This document shows, piece after piece, positions 1 through 9,594 of a DNA stretch of 42,035 bases (position 1 is the stretch's first letter; each line of letters begins with the position of its first letter). The DNA is from Prevotellaceae bacterium. Lineage in GTDB: Bacteria; Bacteroidota; Bacteroidia; Bacteroidales; UBA932. The translations under genes and the position numbers were made by a program. The notes under the pieces were generated by a model that did not search any database, was not told the DNA's origin, and was given only the letters and a program-made list of their open reading frames with translations. Where the stretch lies: the NCBI GenBank assembly GCA_031258195.1, contig JAIRNF010000046.1, positions 1 to 42,035 of the forward strand. Direction: 5' to 3'.

Positions 1-173
1 ATTTTTTTCTTGTCATCTTTTTTTCTTCTGTCAGGTAAGCGGTAATAACTTCGAGAAGAGATATTGCCGATGTAAGCGCAGCGATAATAAGTACGGCAAA
101 AAAGATAATGGCAAAAATAAACTGACTATAAGCGACTTTACTACAACTAAAAAATGTTATAAAAGCATTGATA
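1..173 (-). pseudogene. Fragment of a neurotransmitter:sodium symporter (SNF) family transporter
   Basis: Read on the minus strand, this stretch encodes a hydrophobic segment followed by the motif ALTSAISLLEV and a charged TEEKKMTRKK tail. That matches the conserved region around transmembrane helix 8 of SNF-family sodium-dependent transporters. The open frame begins just after a stop (TAA at 174-176) with no start codon, and the upstream sequence shows none of the first seven helices, so the 5' half of the gene is missing. The 3' end runs off the window. It is most likely a decayed remnant; an undetected frameshift in an intact gene is less likely because nothing transporter-like precedes it. 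Positions 174-438 show nothing else recognisable. Confidence 0.55.
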
Positions 174-438
174 TTATTAAGAAAACAGTAATATTCAAGC
201 ACCTACTGCCTTGTATAGCATAATTTATTTATATTACTCCTTATGGGAAGGGGTAAAATCTTCAAAGTATATTGTTTATACCGACAAAAATACCCATCCT
301 ATAATCCGCAATGGCTTTGCTATGTGTTTTTTATATTATTCATTATAGAGCATTTAGTGTTCGGAAAAGGCGGCTTAAGCAACAATTAGCTGGGATAAAT
401 TTTCCAATTTTATATTTCAACGTACCTTTACATCCGAT

Positions 439-1248
439 ATGAATAAGCTCAGATTCGTCAGCCTAGGGAGCGGTAGCAGCGGTAACTGCTACTACGTTGG
501 TACCATGTCTAAAGGCTTACTGATAGATGCAGGCATCGGCATCCGTAATATGAAAAAGCGGCTGGTAGAATCAGGCTTAGATTTTGGGCTGATTTGGGGA
601 GTGCTAATTACCCACGACCATATCGATCATATCCGTTCGGTTGGTGCAGTAGCCGCCCGTCATCATATACCTGTTTACACAACGGCTACAATACATAAAG
701 GCATAGCCCGTTGTCCAATGCTTGGCGACAAGATTATTCCTTCGCCTCATAATATAGAAAAAGGTGAAACTATTGATATAGCGCGCTTTGAGGTAACAGC
801 ATTTGCCGTTTCGCACGATGGATCGGATAATGTAGGCTATACCATACAGTATAACGGTAAGCGTTTTACCGTAGCAACCGACTTAGGGTATATTTGCGAA
901 AACTCAGCACCTTACATCCGCCAAGCAAACTATTTAGTTTTAGAGGCAAACTATGATGTACACATGCTAGAAACGGGACGATATCCACGCTACCTTAAAA
1001 ACCGTATATCAAGTAAAACCGGGCATCTAAGCAACGACGAGGCTGCTCAATTTCTTGCCGAGAACTATGCCCCTCATCTAAGCCATATTTACCTCTGCCA
1101 TCTAAGTCAAGAAAATAATATGCCAGAGCTGGCATACCATATAGTAAAGCGCGAGCTGACAGCAAAAGGTATTACTGTAGGAAAAGATGTACAGCTACAC
1201 GCCCTTCCGCGTACAAAAGCATCGGATGTATTTATTTTAGAAACATAG
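439..1248 (+). CDS. MBL-fold metallo-hydrolase, YycJ/WalJ-like
   Basis: This 269-aa protein opens with the LRFVSLGSGSSGNCYY signature of the YycJ/WalJ branch of the metallo-beta-lactamase fold. The metal-binding motif THDHIDH lies at residues 58-64, and later histidines (SHDG, CHLSQENN) complete a two-zinc centre. Family members are cytoplasmic phosphodiesterases; B. subtilis WalJ is a DNA 5'-exonuclease, and others are annotated as beta-lactamase-like hydrolases. The start is the ATG at 439. A TACCTTTA box at 423-430 could be a -7 element, which would leave a very short leader. The stop is followed one base later by the next gene, so the two are probably co-transcribed. Family assignment is firm; the substrate is not known. 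Confidence 0.85.
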   Translation: MNKLRFVSLGSGSSGNCYYVGTMSKGLLIDAGIGIRNMKKRLVESGLDFGLIWGVLITHDHIDHIRSVGAVAARHHIPVYTTATIHKGIARCPMLGDKIIPSPHNIEKGETIDIARFEVTAFAVSHDGSDNVGYTIQYNGKRFTVATDLGYICENSAPYIRQANYLVLEANYDVHMLETGRYPRYLKNRISSKTGHLSNDEAAQFLAENYAPHLSHIYLCHLSQENNMPELAYHIVKRELTAKGITVGKDVQLHALPRTKASDVFILET

Positions 1249-1249
1249 C

Positions 1250-1678
1250 ATGGAAAGTAGAGTAGAAAAAGTCATATTACTATTTAAACAAGGTTACAAT
1301 TGTGCACAATCAGTATTTGCAGCCTATGCCGATTTGTTTGGTAGGGATAGCGAAATGTCGTTTAAGCTGGCAACTCCCTTCGGTGGAGGCTTGGCAGGCA
1401 TGTGCGAAGTATGCGGAACGGTATCTGCCATGTGTATGGTTGCAGGTTTAGCAAAAGGAATAACAGAGCCTGGCGATAAGGAAGGAAAAAAGAGTTGCTT
1501 TGAACTGGTGCATGTTCTTACCGATAAATTCCGGCAAGAAAACGGTTCTATTATCCGTAAGCAGCTAATAGGCTTAGAACCATGCGTTTCAGTAGACTTT
1601 AAAAGAAAACTTTGCGTTGAACAGGTAAGATACTGCGCACAACTCTACCGTAACGTTAACGATAGAAAATATTGGTGA
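1250..1678 (+). CDS. C_GCAxxG_C_C family redox protein
   Basis: The 142-aa product has the diagnostic spacing of the C_GCAxxG_C_C family: YNCAQSVF near residue 17, then GGGLAGMCEVCGTVSAMCM in the middle, and paired cysteines near the C-terminus (EPCVS, KLCVEQVRYC). These small proteins are thought to be redox-active or metal-binding and sometimes occur as domains attached to reductases; no reaction is established. It starts one base after the MBL hydrolase gene, indicating a two-gene operon. Its 3' end overlaps, in another frame, an open stretch that encodes the tail of an unrelated surface protein (see the next entry). Confidence 0.85.
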   Translation: MESRVEKVILLFKQGYNCAQSVFAAYADLFGRDSEMSFKLATPFGGGLAGMCEVCGTVSAMCMVAGLAKGITEPGDKEGKKSCFELVHVLTDKFRQENGSIIRKQLIGLEPCVSVDFKRKLCVEQVRYCAQLYRNVNDRKYW

Positions 1679-1853
1679 ATACCCAAGCGAAACGACATTC
1701 CAATGGTTTGAAAATGGCATAGGAGTTATGGAAGGCAGCGGACCTTTGTTTGTTGCCACTCAGCAAGGAGTATATTCTGTAATTGCCAAATCTAATAGCT
1801 GTCAATCGTTAGCGAGCAATCCTGTAAACGTAACGCTTCCTAATTGCCCTTAG
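1677..1853 (+). pseudogene. C-terminal remnant of an Ig-like/PKD-type surface protein
   Basis: The frame running from 1677 to the stop at 1851-1853 reads FQWFENGIGVMEGSG, then GVYSVIAKSNSCQSLASNPV and NVTLPNCP. This is the pattern of Ig-like repeats found in large secreted Bacteroidetes proteins (an FQWF-ENG strand, a GxYxV strand, an xNxVxVT end). There is no start codon and the frame differs from that of the preceding gene, so it is the broken 3' end of a larger gene whose body has been lost. The frame stays open for some codons upstream inside the preceding gene, which is probably chance. Confidence 0.5.
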
Positions 1854-1874
1854 CTATTAATTAATGTTCATTAT

Positions 1875-1937
1875 AAGGCTGGCAATGCTCCATCTATCTC
1901 GTTATTTGAGACGAAGGGAAAAATGCCGGCTTTTTTT
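1875..1937 (+). terminator. Rho-independent terminator with a long loop
   Basis: Arms AAGGCTGGCA (1875-1884) and TGCCGGCTTT (1924-1933) pair over ten bases with two G-T wobbles, and a T tract follows. The loop contains a smaller TCTC/GAGA hairpin. It would end the transcript of the MBL/C_GCAxxG operon and its remnant tail. Confidence 0.5.
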
Positions 1938-1953
1938 ATTCGTAATTACTCTT

Positions 1954-1988
1954 AAAGGGGGCTTTTGCAGTACAGAAAAGCCCCCTTT
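1954..1988. terminator. Perfect 13-bp inverted repeat, probable terminator
   Basis: AAAGGGGGCTTTT (1954-1966) and its exact complement (1976-1988) flank a 9-nt loop. The GC-rich core with A/T-rich ends makes it usable as a terminator on either strand. The rest of 1989-2225 shows no gene or repeat that I recognise. Confidence 0.6.
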
Positions 1989-2225
1989 CCTTTAGGGGAA
2001 GTGAGCTTACAATTCAGTAAAGCCATTTAGGGAGCTGTTGCAAAGACTAAGAAATTGTTCCATTCTTTGTTTTACACTACCCATCTCTCATATCAAACTT
2101 TGTCTCCCCCTCGCCTCATATTCGCCACAATCCTTAACGAAATCACAAACTACATAAACTGCGCTGTATAACAATATCTTGCAAACTGATGTTTGTAAGC
2201 ACAACTCGATTTTAGTACCCTTCTG

Positions 2226-2255
2226 TTTGTCAATTCATATAAATAGTTAACTTTG
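2226..2255 (+). promoter_or_regulatory. Bacteroidetes-type promoter of the EF-G paralogue
   Basis: TTTG at 2226-2229 and TAACTTTG at 2248-2255 match the -33 TTTG and -7 TAnnTTTG boxes, with 18 bp between them. Transcription would begin near 2260, giving a leader of about 50 nt before the ATG at 2312. Confidence 0.6.
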
Positions 2256-2311
2256 AAATCTTGATTTTTTCCGAACGTTAAAAAATAAAACAATTAAATA
2301 CATAGAAACCT

Positions 2312-4465
2312 ATGAAAACATATTCAACAAAGCAGGTCAAAAATGTCGTCCTACTCGGCAATAGCGGTTCGGGTAAAACCACTCTTGCCGAGGCAATGAT
2401 GTTCGAAGGTAAAGTTATCGACCGTAGAGGTACTATAGATGCAAAGACAACCGTATCAGACTATACCGAGGTAGAGCATATCTATCAGCGTTCAATTTAC
2501 TCGACTGTATTGTTCACAGAGTTTATGGATCATAAGCTGAACATTATAGATACTCCGGGATCAGACGACTTTGTTGGAGGTGTTTTCTCTGCTTTTAAAG
2601 TTGCAGATACTTGTATAATGCTTATCAACGCGCAAAATGGTGTTGAGGTTGGTACCGAAATATTTAGCCGCCATGCAGAGCGTAGCAATAAGCCTATGAT
2701 GATTGCTATAAACCAGCTTGACCACGACAAAGCAAACTTTGATAATACGTTAGACTCAATTAGGCAAAGCTTCGGCAATAAGGCTGTCCTTATACAATAT
2801 CCCGTTAATCCGGGTATAGAGTTCGACGCTATCATTGATGTGCTTACCATGAAAATGTACAAGTTTAAGGATGATAACGGAACGCGCGAGGAGTTACCTA
2901 TACCTGCAGACGAAGCAGACAGAGCAGAAGAGCTGCACAACGCTTTAGTAGAAGCCGCTGCAGAACATGACGAAGGACTTATGGAGCTATTTTTCGAAAA
3001 AGGTGCGCTAGAAGTTGAAGATATCCGCAAAGGTCTCGCTGCCGGAATCCGTAACCGTGGCGTATTTCCTATCATGTGTCTTTCTGCAAAAAAAGATGTT
3101 GGCACAAAACGTTTAATGGAGTTTATCATTAATGTAGCACCAAGTCCCGATTGGAACGAAGGTGCGGAAACTATTGATGACGAAATAGTTCCATGCGATC
3201 CTAACGGAACGCCTTCTCTATTTGTATTTAAAACAGCAGTAGAACAACACCTTGGCGAGGTTTCCTACTTCCGCGTTATGTCCGGTAAGATTAGCGAAGG
3301 CATGGATATGGTCAACGCCAGCAACGATGGTAAAGAGCGTCTCGCATCGCTATATGCCGTAGCAGGTAAAAAACGCGAAAAAGTTACCGAAATGATTGCC
3401 GGCGACATAGGTTGTACCGTTAAGTTGAAAAATACCAAGACCGACCAAACGCTTAATGTTGGAAAAAACTGGCAGTTTAAGCCTATCGTTTTCCCCGAGC
3501 CTAAGTTCCGCACAGCTATTAAGGCTAAGAACGAAAGCGATGATGAAAAACTGGGCGAATTACTAAACCGCGCACACCAGGAAGATCCTACTATCATAGT
3601 AGAATATTCAAAAGAGCTAAAACAAATTATTGTTAGTGGTCAGGGCGAGCATCACATCAATATTTTGAAATGGCATTTAAATAATACTAATAAGCTTGAA
3701 ATTGAGTTATTTGCCCCAAAAATTCCTTATCGTGAAACCATTACCAAAATGGCAGCGGCAGACTATCGCCATAAAAAGCAGTCGGGCGGTGCCGGTCAGT
3801 TTGGAGAGGTACATCTTATTATAGAACCGTATATTGAAGGTACATCCGACCCTAGCAAGGTTAAAGTTGATGGCAAAGAATTTGTTCTAAACATCAGAGG
3901 AAAAGAAGAAATTAACCTCGATTGGGGCGGTAAGCTGGTTTACTATAACTGCATTGTAGGTGGTTCTATCGATGCGCGTTTTATGCCCGCTATCCTTAAG
4001 GGTATTATGGAGAAAATGGAAGAAGGTCCGCTTACCGGTTCGTATGCGCGCGATATCCGCGTAGCTGTTTACGATGGTAAAATGCACCCTGTCGATTCAA
4101 ACGAAATTTCGTTTAAACTGGCTGGACGTAACGCATTTAAAACCGCATTTAAAAATGCCGGTCCTAAAATTATGGAGCCTGTTTATAACGTTAGCGTTTA
4201 CGTACCTAGCGAATACATGGGTGATGTAATGAGCGATTTGCAAAACCGCCGTGCTATGATTGAGGGTATGAATAGCGAAAAAGGATTCGAGGTAATTAAA
4301 GCCCGAGTTCCTTTAGCAGAGCTGCATAAGTACTCTACAACCTTAAGCTCGCTTACCTCGGGCAGCGCAACATATACGATGAAATTCGCAGAATATCAGC
4401 AAGTTCCTTCAGATGTTCAGGAGAAGTTGTTAAAGGCATACGAAGCAGAAGAGAAAGACGAATAG
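2312..4465 (+). CDS. fusA2: EF-G-like translational GTPase paralogue (EF-G2 type)
   Basis: This 717-aa protein has the full five-domain length of elongation factor G, including the domain IV/V region (YRHKKQSGGAGQFGEV, MPAILKGIMEKMEEGPLTG). The P-loop is GNSGSGKTT (residues 16-24). Switch II reads DTPGSDDF (80-87), where canonical EF-G has DTPGHVDF, so the catalytic histidine is replaced by Ser84. The base-recognition motif is NQLD (134-137) instead of NKMD. Bacteroidetes carry a second EF-G that is reported to support slow translocation without GTP hydrolysis under carbon starvation; this sequence fits that class and not housekeeping FusA. It sits alone with its own promoter and terminator and is not in a str operon, which also argues against the primary factor. 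Confidence 0.85.
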   Translation: MKTYSTKQVKNVVLLGNSGSGKTTLAEAMMFEGKVIDRRGTIDAKTTVSDYTEVEHIYQRSIYSTVLFTEFMDHKLNIIDTPGSDDFVGGVFSAFKVADTCIMLINAQNGVEVGTEIFSRHAERSNKPMMIAINQLDHDKANFDNTLDSIRQSFGNKAVLIQYPVNPGIEFDAIIDVLTMKMYKFKDDNGTREELPIPADEADRAEELHNALVEAAAEHDEGLMELFFEKGALEVEDIRKGLAAGIRNRGVFPIMCLSAKKDVGTKRLMEFIINVAPSPDWNEGAETIDDEIVPCDPNGTPSLFVFKTAVEQHLGEVSYFRVMSGKISEGMDMVNASNDGKERLASLYAVAGKKREKVTEMIAGDIGCTVKLKNTKTDQTLNVGKNWQFKPIVFPEPKFRTAIKAKNESDDEKLGELLNRAHQEDPTIIVEYSKELKQIIVSGQGEHHINILKWHLNNTNKLEIELFAPKIPYRETITKMAAADYRHKKQSGGAGQFGEVHLIIEPYIEGTSDPSKVKVDGKEFVLNIRGKEEINLDWGGKLVYYNCIVGGSIDARFMPAILKGIMEKMEEGPLTGSYARDIRVAVYDGKMHPVDSNEISFKLAGRNAFKTAFKNAGPKIMEPVYNVSVYVPSEYMGDVMSDLQNRRAMIEGMNSEKGFEVIKARVPLAELHKYSTTLSSLTSGSATYTMKFAEYQQVPSDVQEKLLKAYEAEEKDE

Positions 4466-4479
4466 TTCTGTATATCAAC

Positions 4480-4507
4480 CAAAACGGGGGCTACTGTCTC
4501 CGTTTTG
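4480..4507 (+). terminator. Terminator after the EF-G paralogue
   Basis: CAAAACGG (4480-4487) pairs with CCGTTTTG (4500-4507) across a 12-nt loop, and a T-rich stretch follows. Its right arm overlaps the -33 region of the next promoter. Confidence 0.65.
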
Positions 4508-4534
4508 TTGCTTAGTCCTTTTTTTATACTTTTG
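4505..4534 (+). promoter_or_regulatory. Promoter of serine palmitoyltransferase
   Basis: TTG (4505-4507), a 19-bp spacer and TACTTTTG (4527-4534) form an exact match to the Bacteroidetes TTG/TAnnTTTG promoter. The start of transcription would fall near 4540, about 17 nt before the ATG. Confidence 0.65.
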
Positions 4535-4535
4535 A

Positions 4536-5765
<1,230 letters not shown>

Positions 5766-5845
5766 CGCACAATATAAGATATGCGTATCGCTATGTGAGA
5801 CAAAAGAACAAAGACGAAAGATAAAATAATATAAATAAGCACGTT

Positions 5846-5910
5846 ATGTCGAACGAAGTGAGACATCTCCCGAAAAGCAGCAATGCGATGAGTATGGAGA
5901 TGTCTTTTTG
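5846..5910. repeat. Intergenic palindromic element, copy A
   Basis: It begins ATGTCGAACGAAGTGAGACA and continues into a hairpin made of AGACATCTCC (5861-5870) and GGAGATGTCT (5896-5905), followed by TTTTTG. It is a half-length member of the family seen at 8039, 9423, 10390, 16884 and 18031. Its position after spt and its T tract mean it could also end that transcript. Confidence 0.7.
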
Positions 5911-5976
5911 TATTTTTAATAATGAGACCTTCTTAGTAGCATATAGTTGAACTCGACTATAAGGGAAAATTATTTG

Positions 5977-6729
5977 ATGATGGAACAAAATTACTATCAA
6001 ATTTTAGGGGTTTCTACTACAGCCTATCTGGACGAAATAAAAAAAGCCTATCGTCAATTGGTTATGCTATATCACCCCGATAAAGAAAGTGGGGATCATG
6101 CCAGATTTATAGAAATACAAAATGCATACGAAATTTTAAAAGAAAGCAGAAGTCGCCAAGAATACGACCGCCTATATTCTTTTTATAACAAAAAAGAACA
6201 CGTATATCAAGTTAAGAAAGCCCAAAGTCAGAATAAAGAGGCAATAAAGAAACAGGGTAAATGGGATAGCTATTTCAAACAATTCCGTACTATCGGTTTA
6301 CCAGAAATCGAAGCAGCCAATATTGAGATTGCCTTACGAAAGCTACAATGTAAATATTACGCCTTACCTATGAATATTGAGGTTACAGCACATCACTGTA
6401 AATATTTACTAGACGAAATCAAGAAAAAACGGATAGAAGGTTATACTTATACTCGCTATATTGACTTTGTGGTTAATGTATTGGTTGATTCTTTGATAAA
6501 AACCCATAATGGAGGTATGTATGATTACTCTCAATATACAGCAGGAGATTATACCAATGAGGCTGTAGCTGTAAGAAAAGAGTGTAAAATTATTAATAAG
6601 ATTAGCCTACGAACAATAACATTTATCTCAAAAGAGTTTGATATTTCTATAAATGTACACAATCAATTAAAGACATACTACGTACAGCTAGAGCAAATAC
6701 GGCATCAATTAAACGGTCGAAGACGATGA
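5977..6729 (+). CDS. J-domain (DnaJ-like) protein with unknown C-terminal part
   Basis: The 250-aa protein begins with a J domain (about residues 4-65). It has the YYQILGVS helix I start, the invariant HPD loop in LYHPDKE, and the helix III/IV pattern NAYEILKESRSRQEYD. J domains recruit and stimulate Hsp70 (DnaK). There is no Gly/Phe region, zinc finger or DnaJ C-terminal domain, so this is a type III J protein. Residues 70-250 are charged, helical-looking and unrecognised, and probably choose the client. I chose the ATG at 5977 (ATGATG) because the J domain begins right after it; the in-frame TTG at 5947 is less likely. Confidence 0.75.
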   Translation: MMEQNYYQILGVSTTAYLDEIKKAYRQLVMLYHPDKESGDHARFIEIQNAYEILKESRSRQEYDRLYSFYNKKEHVYQVKKAQSQNKEAIKKQGKWDSYFKQFRTIGLPEIEAANIEIALRKLQCKYYALPMNIEVTAHHCKYLLDEIKKKRIEGYTYTRYIDFVVNVLVDSLIKTHNGGMYDYSQYTAGDYTNEAVAVRKECKIINKISLRTITFISKEFDISINVHNQLKTYYVQLEQIRHQLNGRRR

Positions 6730-6873
6730 GCCATTAAATATACCATTGTTTTTTTATTCATATTTTTACTGCTAAGATTTATGGCTTGGTATAATATCTC
6801 TAATAAATACTAGGTAAAGTTACGCATCGCTCACAAAATAATAACTCTTTCATCATCTTAAAAAGATATTCTA

Positions 6874-7995
6874 ATGGCAATAACAATAAAAGAAGTAACC
6901 GATAAAAAAGAACTGAGAGCATTTATCCGCTTTCCGTTTAAACTATTTAAGGGGAATAAATATTGGGTGCCGCCGATGATTTCGGAGGAAAAAGAAACGC
7001 TTAATCCCCAAAAGAATCCTGCCTTTGAATATTGTAAAGCCAAGTATTTTCTTGCCTACAAAGACGGTAAAGTTGCCGGACGCGTGGCAGGCATCATTAA
7101 CACACGTGCTAACGATATATGGAAAACTAAGTTTGTGCGTTTCGGATGGATTGATTTTATCGAAGATGTTGAGGTTGCCCGCGCGCTGCTAAACGCTGTT
7201 GAGGAATGGGGTAAAAGTGAGGGTATGACAGGAATACACGGACCTTTAGGCTTTACCGACATGGATATGGAAGGTATGCTGATCGAGGGTTTCGACAGGC
7301 TACCTACTATTGCCAATATCTATAACTTTCCGTACTATCCAAAGTATATGGAAGAATTGGGGTACAAAGCAGCAGAAGATTGGATACAAATGAAGTTCAA
7401 CGCCTCGCAGCCTGTGCCCGAAAAGGTAGAACGCATCAATAAACTGATTGCCGAAAAGTATAACCTAGGCGTACTAAAGCTTAAAAAACGAAAAGATGTA
7501 ATGCCCTATGCCCACAGCTTTTTCGAAACGCTTAACGCATCTTTCTCCAGCCTCTACGGCTTTGCACCGCTTACCGATAAAGAGATTGACAGGTACATTA
7601 AGCTATACTTCAACTTTCTGGATATGAAACTGGTTTGCCTGCTAATAGACGAAAACGATAAAGTGGTAGCATTCGGTATCAGTATGCCCAGCCTGTCAAA
7701 AGGTTATCAGAAAGCAAAAGGACGGCTATTTCCCTTCGGCTTTATCCACCTACTAAAAGCGCTTAAAAATTACAACGCTATCGACCTATACCTTAACGGC
7801 GTACACCCCGACTGGCAGGCAAAGGGAATTCATTCGATCTATTACACCGAACTGAATAAACGATACATTCAACTAGGCGTAAAAACAGCGATTTCGAACC
7901 AGCAACTAGAGTCGAACCATCAAGCCATATCTGTTTGGAAAAACTACGATGCAGAGCCTTATTTACGCCGCCGCTGCTATGAAAAGCATCTGTAG
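6874..7995 (+). CDS. GNAT-fold acyltransferase-like protein, possible bacterial ceramide synthase
   Basis: The 373-aa protein has two GNAT-like halves. The first contains KYFLAYKDGKVAGRVAGIIN, the typical beta4 strand and acyl-CoA loop; the second has the C-terminal GVHPDWQAKGIHSIYYTEL block. Proteins of this type occur near spt in Bacteroidetes and are often mis-annotated. In other bacteria the ceramide synthase is a GNAT-superfamily enzyme that N-acylates a sphingoid base, so a role in the spt pathway is plausible but unproven here. Alternatives are an N-acyltransferase for an amino acid or peptide. The gene stands alone, followed by an intergenic palindrome that would end the transcript. 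Confidence 0.65.
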   Translation: MAITIKEVTDKKELRAFIRFPFKLFKGNKYWVPPMISEEKETLNPQKNPAFEYCKAKYFLAYKDGKVAGRVAGIINTRANDIWKTKFVRFGWIDFIEDVEVARALLNAVEEWGKSEGMTGIHGPLGFTDMDMEGMLIEGFDRLPTIANIYNFPYYPKYMEELGYKAAEDWIQMKFNASQPVPEKVERINKLIAEKYNLGVLKLKKRKDVMPYAHSFFETLNASFSSLYGFAPLTDKEIDRYIKLYFNFLDMKLVCLLIDENDKVVAFGISMPSLSKGYQKAKGRLFPFGFIHLLKALKNYNAIDLYLNGVHPDWQAKGIHSIYYTELNKRYIQLGVKTAISNQQLESNHQAISVWKNYDAEPYLRRRCYEKHL

Positions 7996-8038
7996 CGGAT
8001 TAAGCATTAGGCGAAAATAGTTAAGCGAGGGAATAAAA

Positions 8039-8123
8039 GCGTCATGTCGAACGAAGTGAGACATCTCCTATATAGTAGCAATGTAATGAATGTGAAGATG
8101 TCTCACTTCGTTCGACATGACGC
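8039..8123. repeat. Intergenic palindromic element, copy B (28-bp perfect arms)
   Basis: The left arm at 8039-8066 starts GCGTCATGTCGAACGAAGTG, and its exact complement occupies 8096-8123. The 29-nt centre contains TAGTAGCAATG, which recurs in the centre of other copies. The right arm supplies the last four codons and stop of the flavoprotein gene on the minus strand. Confidence 0.8.
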
Positions 8124-9380
8124 TTTGCACAGCTTAGCTACCGATAAACCTGCCAGATATCCTGTAGAGAAGGCTATTTGTAGGTTATAGCCACCCGTAT
8201 TACCATCTAGGTCTATTACTTCGCCCGCAAAAAACAGATTAGCGTATTTTTTTGCCTGCATGGTTTTAGAATCGAGCTCGTTTAGCGATATTCCACCAAC
8301 TGTTATAACAGCACGTTCGTAACCTTCGTGACCGACAACTTCCATCTCAAATGACTTTAAACAGGAAACTATTCGTTGCAAGCTACCCTTCTTTAACTTT
8401 ACCGTTTTCTGCGTTACCGATACGCCTGCTTTTTCGGCAAACGGAGCAACCAGCTGTGCTGGCAACAGCTTGCGAAGTAATGCTTCTACAACTACGGGGC
8501 TTGGCTTGGCGCTTAGCTCTCTCTGTATGCGCTGCCTTAGCCGTTCTTCGCCTAATGCAGGTTTTAAATCCAGTTTAAACTGTACTTTGCTTTTCTTTGC
8601 CAGCGCATCAACCGCATCACGGCTTAAGCGTAGTACTATTGCACCTTCTACACCCTTAGAGCTAAACGATAGCTCTCCAAACTCTTCGTCTTTACATCCA
8701 CCGTCAACCCATAGCTGTAACGATACATTACGCAGCTCCAGCCCCGCCAGCTTTTCGTTATGCTGTTTTACATACAAGCCGACCAACGAGGGGCGAGTAG
8801 GAACCACCTCTATACCTAGCTCTTTTGCCCATTCGTATCCATCGCCTGTTGAACCGGTTGCAGGATACGACAGTCCGCCTGTTGCAATAACAAACGCATC
8901 TGAGGTCAGCTGTTCAACCCCCTCGCCCGACTCTACGGAAATAGATTGTATTATACCATCTACCGAATTTAATCCCAAAACTTTTGCATGGCATTTTATT
9001 TCTACACCCTGCTTCTCTGCAATACCTATTAAGGTTTCGGCAACATCCCAAGCCTTTTGAGAAGCAGGAAAAACTCTTTCGCCTCTTTCTTCTATAGTCT
9101 CAAGTCCGTTTTCATTCAAAAAACGTACAAGATCGTTATTCGAGAAATTTCGAAAGGCAGGACGAAAAAAACGGTTATTGGGGTGTATTTTTTGCATCAA
9201 TTCCGGCTCCGGACGCATGTTGGTAATGTTACACCTACCTTTGCCAGTAATTCGTATTTTCCGGGCAGGTTTTTCCATTTTCTCCAACAAAAAAACTTTT
9301 GCCCCATCCTGCGCCGCTTTTATAGCAGCCATTAAACCTGCTGCTCCCGCCCCGATTACTATTACTTGGTGTTTTTGCAT
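8103..9380 (-). CDS. YhiN/HI0933-family FAD-dependent oxidoreductase
   Basis: This 425-aa flavoprotein starts with the Rossmann dinucleotide motif VIVIGAGAAGLMAA (residues 6-19). The family block ARKIRITGKGRCNITN follows, and the protein ends with the second FAD motif LFFAGEVIDLDGNTGGYNLQ. The family is near universal in bacteria; the physiological substrate is not established. The natural C-terminus seems to be LAGLSVAKL. The final residues CRTK and the stop codon come from the palindromic repeat at 8039-8123, so insertion of that element probably altered the tail without harming the fold. The gene converges with the GNAT gene across the same palindrome. Confidence 0.88.
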   Translation of the reverse strand: MQKHQVIVIGAGAAGLMAAIKAAQDGAKVFLLEKMEKPARKIRITGKGRCNITNMRPEPELMQKIHPNNRFFRPAFRNFSNNDLVRFLNENGLETIEERGERVFPASQKAWDVAETLIGIAEKQGVEIKCHAKVLGLNSVDGIIQSISVESGEGVEQLTSDAFVIATGGLSYPATGSTGDGYEWAKELGIEVVPTRPSLVGLYVKQHNEKLAGLELRNVSLQLWVDGGCKDEEFGELSFSSKGVEGAIVLRLSRDAVDALAKKSKVQFKLDLKPALGEERLRQRIQRELSAKPSPVVVEALLRKLLPAQLVAPFAEKAGVSVTQKTVKLKKGSLQRIVSCLKSFEMEVVGHEGYERAVITVGGISLNELDSKTMQAKKYANLFFAGEVIDLDGNTGGYNLQIAFSTGYLAGLSVAKLCKASCRTK

Positions 9381-9422
9381 TAATGTTAATGGTTAAAAGT
9401 TAATAGCTAAATGAGAATCTGT

Positions 9423-9543
9423 GTCATTCCGACCAAAGGGAGGGATCTCTTGATTAGTAGCACAATGATTTTTTACGATTAGCTATCAATTAATTGAGCG
9501 TACTACTGCTCTTCGAGAGATTCCTCCCTTTGGTCGGAATGAC
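9423..9543. repeat. Intergenic palindromic element, copy C
   Basis: GTCATTCCGACCAAAGGGAG begins the left arm (9423-9450), and the complementary 28-base right arm is at 9516-9543 with one mismatch. The central region contains TTAGTAGCAC and an inner AT-rich part. The arms are a diverged version of copies A, B and D, with CATTCCGACC in place of CATGTCGAAC. It lies between two minus-strand genes and may act as a terminator for the HD gene. Confidence 0.75.
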
Positions 9544-9594
9544 GTTATTTCTCGCAATGCTCAAATCGTTATACTTGATTCTTGTATCGTGACA

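Noticed and set aside
2530-3129. 199-codon minus-strand frame inside the EF-G gene
   Set aside because: Antisense shadow of a well-supported coding gene with low-complexity Ser-rich translation.
8470-9060. 196-codon plus-strand frame inside the flavoprotein gene
   Set aside because: Antisense shadow; the minus-strand protein has clear FAD motifs.
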